DNA from: Clavaria fumosa
Taxonomy: Eukaryota > Basidiomycota > Agaricomycetes > Agaricales > Clavariaceae
Direction: 5' to 3'
NCBI GenBank assembly: GCA_951802425.1
Contig: OX637796.1
Coordinates: 3,038,001-3,102,000, forward strand
DNA length: 64,000 bases
Made by a program: the position numbers and the translations under genes. Of this stretch, positions 58,401 to 64,000 are shown piece by piece. The notes under the pieces were generated by a model that saw only the letters and a program-made list of their open reading frames with translations, had not been told where the DNA came from and searched no databases. Each line of letters begins with the position of its first letter. The first letter of the stretch is position 1.

Positions 58401-61400
58401 AGTAACCAAGCCGAGCCCGTCGAAAGTGTCTGGGGTGTCTGCTGAACCTGTGGGTCACGCTAGAATGCTAATATCCAAGGAGCAAGTACGGGTCTTGTTT
58501 GCATAAACTTCTTAGAATTGCCTCTGACATCCTTCCCCAGCTTAAGGCTTCTATGGATGGCTTCCAGCTAATCCTTATTGGAGACATGCATGAACAGCCA
58601 ATGCTTCATCTCAAAACCAAACCTTTCATTTTGGAAGCCAAGGATTGGTCCGGAGAAGTACGTTGATGATGCTCATTAAATTTCCGCATTAACCAATTAT
58701 TGCCAGCTTCAAGCGACTACGACAATAGCCTCTTCGATCAATTATTGGAATTTGACCAATTCCCATTGGGAACCACGTACGATCTTTGTCTACACGTACT
58801 GGTGCAGGGGCTCATTTCTCTCACAGTCATCGATCCATGGACATTTACAGTCTCGGTGAGATTGGATGTTACTGCTCCATTGAGGAAGTAGGTTTGACTT
58901 CTCACAGGTTGCGAGAGATGATCTCGCTGGTGGACTAAAGGCGATTTTGTCCGCTCGGGAGCGATTAGATCTCAACATCAGTACAACCTTTGCGGAACTT
59001 GTCATGACCACTACAAGCATGTGGGGGAAAGAGTATCATCGTGCCCTTCAAACTGCGCGTGGTAGCTATGCACCTTACAAAATACGTAACTGTACCGGTT
59101 CGCCACTTCTGATCTGGCCGGATGTCGATGGGAGCCAAGCGACCAAAGACGCTAGGGCAATAAGACTAGATCATGATCAAGTTTTCGATTGGCGGTTTGA
59201 CGATTGGAGGACAATGCGAGAGGTAAAACTCTGCGCCCAGGCTACAAGTCGCTGACCTTACTCCCTCATTAGCATGTCTCTTCAGCTTCGCAACACACCC
59301 TTGGCTTGCAATTTATTGGCAAACCCTGGGAATCGTTGCGTGGCATCCCAGTTCATAGAGAATGCGTTTACACCTTCTCCCTGCGACCGGTTCTTGCCAA
59401 GTATCGTAGTCGCCTCCTTTGCGAGGTCAAACTGGAGAACAATGTCAAAATCGTGACATTCCGATCAGCGTACAAGATCGAGAACCAGACTCTCTATCCC
59501 TTGGAACTGACCCTCGTTGATGGATCTGGTCAACCTGTCTGCTCGCTGATTAAGTTAGGTGTGGATCCTGATCATTCCTTTCGCTTCATCGTTCAACAGT
59601 TTGGATAGCCCCTGGTCAAGACTACTCGCTTCCAGTCGAATCTGTGAATCAACACAGAGTGAGGCTAAAACCAGATCGTATGGCTACTTTCTCCCATCGT
59701 TATCCTACTTTTCTCATCCAATAAATAATGTAGAGGGTTTTGGATACAAGTGGTGCTCGCCATTTTCTTGGGAAGATTTGCTTGTCAGACCAAGCTTTAC
59801 AATCAAGTGCGCTCACACGGATCCACGTGAAACGGAATTCAGATTCCAAGCTTGGGTTGAATCTGACCTCAATGAGGGGATACCGCGGTATGTTTAGGAG
59901 CATCCTACCTTCATAACCATTGACTTCTCCAAGAAAAAGCCCAAAAATCAATCTCAAACTTCGCGCGCCGATTGAATTGGAGAATCTCCTCCCACATAAT
60001 TTGAGGTACCGGATATACGACAAGAATACAGACCAAAATTGGCGCAGCTATTTGCGGACGGGCGGCCTTATGCCTATCCATTCGGTGGAGCTGGGACACT
60101 TGGTTTTACTGAGTGTTGAAATTCAGGACACAGGTGTATATCATCTCTGCTTTCTCTCTTCTCGCAATTGATCTTCAGCAGCCTTCTCTGATAGTGACTT
60201 TGCGATTATCAACACCGATGGTCATTCCGATTTCGACATCGAGAAACGTCTCGCTTTCAGGGAGGTAAATGAACGAAAGCTGAATCTTCAGCTCAATTAT
60301 GTGTATGTGCCATGCTTCATTCAACCATTTAGAAATGGGAATCATGCTTTGCCCAGCCGTTACCCTGACTCGGGAGGAGCTTTTAAAGTCCAGATTTATA
60401 GTCCTTACTTGGTTGTGAACAAAACTTCACTGCCATTTTCCATGAGTTCTTCTCGCCCCATGCGTGCCAACCAGCAAGTTCTACTGGTCGGTGATGTTCA
60501 AACCGGTGGGTAGTTTCTTTCTGGCATTAGACTTTTTAACAATCTATTTTAAGATGTTTCATCGAAGCCACTGCCATTCCGTAAGTCAAAGCTGTCGGCT
60601 TAAATCATTGGTTCCTTTGGAATACCTTTTTCACAGTGCTGTCTCATGCAAATGACACTGGCCATGAGTTTCGGATCAAGATAGGTGACTCGGCTTGGTC
60701 AAAGGTGATGACACTTTATCCAGTTTGAGAATTGCAGAACTCATTGCGAGCTCAGAACGTTAACTTTGAAGCCCCTGCTGCGGACTTTGGTTTGGTAATT
60801 CCTTCCCAACGCCGAAGGGAAGAAGAGACACATCTTGGCCTGTCCTGGACTGAGGGACTTGGCAAATTCAAGCTCACGAAAATAATAACTCTTGCTCCTC
60901 GGTTTCTGCTTAAAAATAACCTATCGCAAACTTTGTGCTTCCGCCAGCACGGAGACGTTCCTCGCGAACGCTCAACCATCGAGCCCAACGAGCGTTATGC
61001 ACTTTATTACATCAAAAGCGGCCAGGAAAAATTACTTAAGATCGCTTTTCCCGGATTAGATGCGCAATGGTGAGTTCACGCTCGACCACCATATTTTTCC
61101 CGCCGACTCCCCTTTGTTTAGGTCAGCCCCGATTAATATCGAAGATATTGGCTCAGTCCATCTTCGCCTACGAGACGCAGTATTACCAGGGACACCCCGA
61201 TTGGTTCGAACAGACGTGAAGATTAACGGCCCCACCATCTTTGTGTCCTTCTCTAGAGCAGATGTTTGGCCTTTCAGGATCAAGAACGACAGTGACTACG
61301 ATGTCACTTTTTGTCAGGTTGCAATTTCTTCTCTGTATTCCTCGGTCACATTTTTGACGCTCAAGTCTAACCAGGAGTCAAAAGGCGACTCTTTGGCTCA

Positions 61401-64000
61401 ATCGACGCCAGTATCTTATAAACTGAAAGCTCGATCTAGCGTTGAATATGCCTGGGATTTCCCTGCGGCGAGGGAGAAGAAAATTCTGCTTGCTATCAAT
61501 GGTGCCCGCCGCGTTGTAGACATTTTCGAGATAGGAAGTCTGCCGCCGTTCAAATTCAGGGTATGTTCCATGTTCTTTCGTGTCAGCGCTCACATTCACA
61601 TCCATTTATAGAACAACAATGTGACCCGAATCGTCTCGCTAGATGTGAGGGCGGATGGCCATCAACAAGTCCTTGGTATAGCGAAATATGAGGCTAAAAC
61701 CAGCATATACAAACCAGGACGAGCCCAACCGGATCGTCGATTCAGCGTAATGAGCGGTTCAGAACTCTTCGAGGCCGTGACGGAAGACGTCAGGCAAAAT
61801 TTCTCCCTCCGCCTTGAATTAGCTGGCATCGGAATATCGCTAATGAATCGGAAGGTGATAGAAGTCATTTACGTGACCATCAGTACCTTGCGACTCGATT
61901 ATACCGACAGCACCATTTCCCAAGAGGTTTCTCTCTCCTGCGGTTCACTTCAAGTTGACAATCAATTGCACGATGCGATATATCCTGTGATACTTCAACC
62001 AACACCGATAAATAGTGAATCTAAGGGCGTAGCTCCGTTGCCAACGATTCAGGCATCCCTTGTCTGGTTGAAGGATCAAGGTGCGAGAATTACTTCGTAT
62101 CTTGTTGATACGCTCAACGTTCGGCGACTGCAGATCATGGTGTCTTGTTCATCAAATATTGCTCTATTCTGCTTCAAGCTTTGACCATTGAAGTTGACGA
62201 AGACCTGCTATTGGCAGTTTACGACTTGACACAGATTAAGGGTGCCTCTTGGGATGAGGAAGTGGAGGAGTGAGTGGCTCTCTTTCTTCGTCACCGCCGT
62301 CTATGAACAATTTGTAGTCTCTCGATCGATCAAATCGAGATTACGGAACCGCATGACACAGTTGCTGATGGCCAAGACTTGTACTTCGAACTGCTTGAGC
62401 TTCAGCCAATGCAATTCACCGTGTCCTTCATGCGCACGGAGCGGATAAGCAGTGGCGATAAGCGAGTTAGATTCCTCCTTCCTTCATACTTTCCACTAAT
62501 CAAAGACTAGATTGAGCATACGGAATCCCTTCGCTGTAGTTGTCAACGCCCTTACAATGGCGGTGGGAAATATCAATGAAGCAACCCTGGAATTGAATGC
62601 TCTCGGGATCAAGGACATGCGGCTCACTGTCCCAGAGCTACAACAACGGATAACCTATCATTACCGACAGGACGTGCTACGCCAGCTATACCGTATTCTG
62701 GGTTCTGCCGACTTCATCGGAAACCCCATTGGCCTATTCACCAACGTCAGTTCAGGCGTGGCTGATATATTCTACGAACCTTTCAATGGCGTTGTGATGC
62801 ACGGAAACAAAGAACTCGGCATAGGGATCGCCAAGGTATGGCTTGGACAATTTACTAACCGTATCCGCTGACACGTCGTTCCATAACTAACAAGGGTGCT
62901 GCAAGTTTTGTGAAAAAAACGGTTTTCGGATTCTCGGATAGTGTCACCAAAGTCACTGGGAGCGTAAGCAAAGGTTCGCTTCCCTTCAGCTGCTGTCCAT
63001 TTCCAGTTCACCAAACTTTCTGAGAAGGTCTTTCCGCTGCGACATTTGACCAAGAATATCAAGACCGCAGAAGGATAACGCAGAGGCGCAACCGTCCTCG
63101 TCACGCTATGTATACCAACTCTTGTCCTTCCTTTCTGAGTATTTGCTTATATGTACTTAAGTTACGGCGTCACGGCAGGGGGTGAAGCTTTTGCTAGTAG
63201 CCTTGCCAGTGCTGTTGAGGGCATTGTTGTGCGTCAAAGCATCTCATCGCTTGCGCACAATTGGCTAATCTCTGACCAGACCAAACCTATCGAAGGAGCC
63301 GAGACCGAAGGGGCCTTTGGTTTCTTCAGTGGAGTTGGGAGAGGTTTGGTTGGGTAGGAATTCAGAATGCATTGCGATCTGTGACTAATTGATTGTCATA
63401 GCCTGGTCACTAAACCTGTTGTTGGAGTGTTTGATCTAGCTTCAAACGTAGCAGAAGGTGACTCAAGTGCCGCATCGTATCGTCTGATCAAGCTGACCTA
63501 TATAGGTATTCGCAATACAACGACCGTTTTCGATACACCTCGACGAGATCGCGTCCGTCTTGTGAGTCCCTGCACCTGACTTTTACTTCGTACCACATGA
63601 TCTTGACTGGCTTATTGCAGCCACGTCATACCCCCGCCGACGGAATCTTGAAGGTTTGGCTTTAAATATTCGTCGTTTTCCTGCATTCACATTGGTATCT
63701 CAGCCTTATTCTGAGCGTGAGGCGACCGGTCAATATTGGCTCAAAGATCTAGAAAATGGCTCTTACAGAAATGAGTTGTACGAGGCCCATATTGGTCTGC
63801 CATTGAATTTGGTTTCGGGTGCAAATCTCTGAAGTTTATTTTTTAGCCTCACCGGGGGGAGATAATGTAACCCTTCTAACTCAATCGCGCATCCTCTCCT
63901 TCTGGTCAAACAAATTGAAGCTGGAGTGGGACCTGTCCTTCACACAGATCAAGGGCGTTTCCGTGGAGGACACTGGAATTCGCCTTGCTCACAGATCAGG
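52422..64000 (+). CDS. VPS13: VPS13 bridge-like lipid transfer protein, 3' end beyond window
   Basis: Very large lipid-transfer protein acting at membrane contact sites. The first exon is 5 nt (ATGTG, 52422-52426), spliced over 57 bp to exon 2 (52484-52517) to give MWWLDPGKEVLNV. The chorein motif follows: VFKRILAPYVANLDMNQVNYGIGQGQLTLRNLRLKKGALDKFRLPVDV, then FTLSLHWMNLGNKPVEIMIEDVYLLVVP and NFQITVRRIHIRYEDHLS. The long middle is a series of beta-strand repeats. The SHR-BD region lies near 59-61 kb (ALYYIKSGQEKLLKIAFPGLDAQWSAPINIEDIG, RFLLKNNLSQTLCFRQHG). Toward the end ESLSLRNPFAVV and GFFSGVGRGLVGLVTKPVVGVFDLAS mark the VPS13 C-terminal domain; the PH-like part starts near 63.85 kb (DNVTLLTQSRILSFW). 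Dozens of short introns; no frameshift is needed. Confidence 0.93.

Overview
The window is nuclear DNA from a filamentous basidiomycete, most likely an Agaricomycete. The evidence is dense two-strand gene packing, many phase-variable introns of about 47-62 bp with GT-AG ends, and proteins with clear fungal/basidiomycete character (ICE2, IRC3, ESF1, a fungal-type elongase, and a VPS13 opening with MWWLDPGKEVLNV). No prokaryotic operons, CRISPR arrays, rRNA, tRNA or convincing transposons were seen.

Layout, left to right. 0-3.6 kb: a tandem duplication of an F-box gene plus a COQ1 polyprenyl-diphosphate synthase. Copy 1 keeps the F-box gene and has a ruined COQ1; copy 2 keeps COQ1 and has a ruined F-box gene. 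4-12.4 kb: LAMTOR2-like Ragulator subunit, ICE2, molybdopterin synthase large subunit, a fused pseudouridine glycosidase/kinase, and the mitochondrial helicase IRC3. 12.6-20.3 kb: ADP/ATP carrier, SIZ/PIAS SUMO ligase, NudC, ESF1. 20.4-21.4 kb: a small secreted precursor made of eight near-identical 20-residue units separated by Lys-Arg, the most unusual gene here. 21.6-33.3 kb: an EED-like WD40 protein, mitochondrial uL4, cytosolic uS9, complex I NDUFA11, DRS1 helicase, eL15, phosphoglycerate dehydrogenase, RAD51. 33.3-35.4 kb: a gene-poor stretch with a decayed caspase-like gene. 35.5-48.8 kb: a RasGEF with an N-terminal P-loop domain, APC4, a bZIP factor and a C2-RasGAP. 49.5-50.8 kb: a fatty-acid elongase. 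52.4-64 kb: VPS13, running off the right edge.

Most genes are single-copy housekeeping genes. Several serve mitochondria (COQ1, IRC3, ADP/ATP carrier, uL4m, NDUFA11, probably the pseudouridine enzyme) or ribosome production (ESF1, DRS1, uS9, eL15). The accessory content is the F-box/COQ1 duplication, the Kex2-type repeat precursor, the decayed caspase-like gene and the gene-poor stretches near 34, 49 and 51 kb. Splice sites were read by eye. Where I worked an intron out I give it; other multi-exon genes are given as start-to-stop spans.
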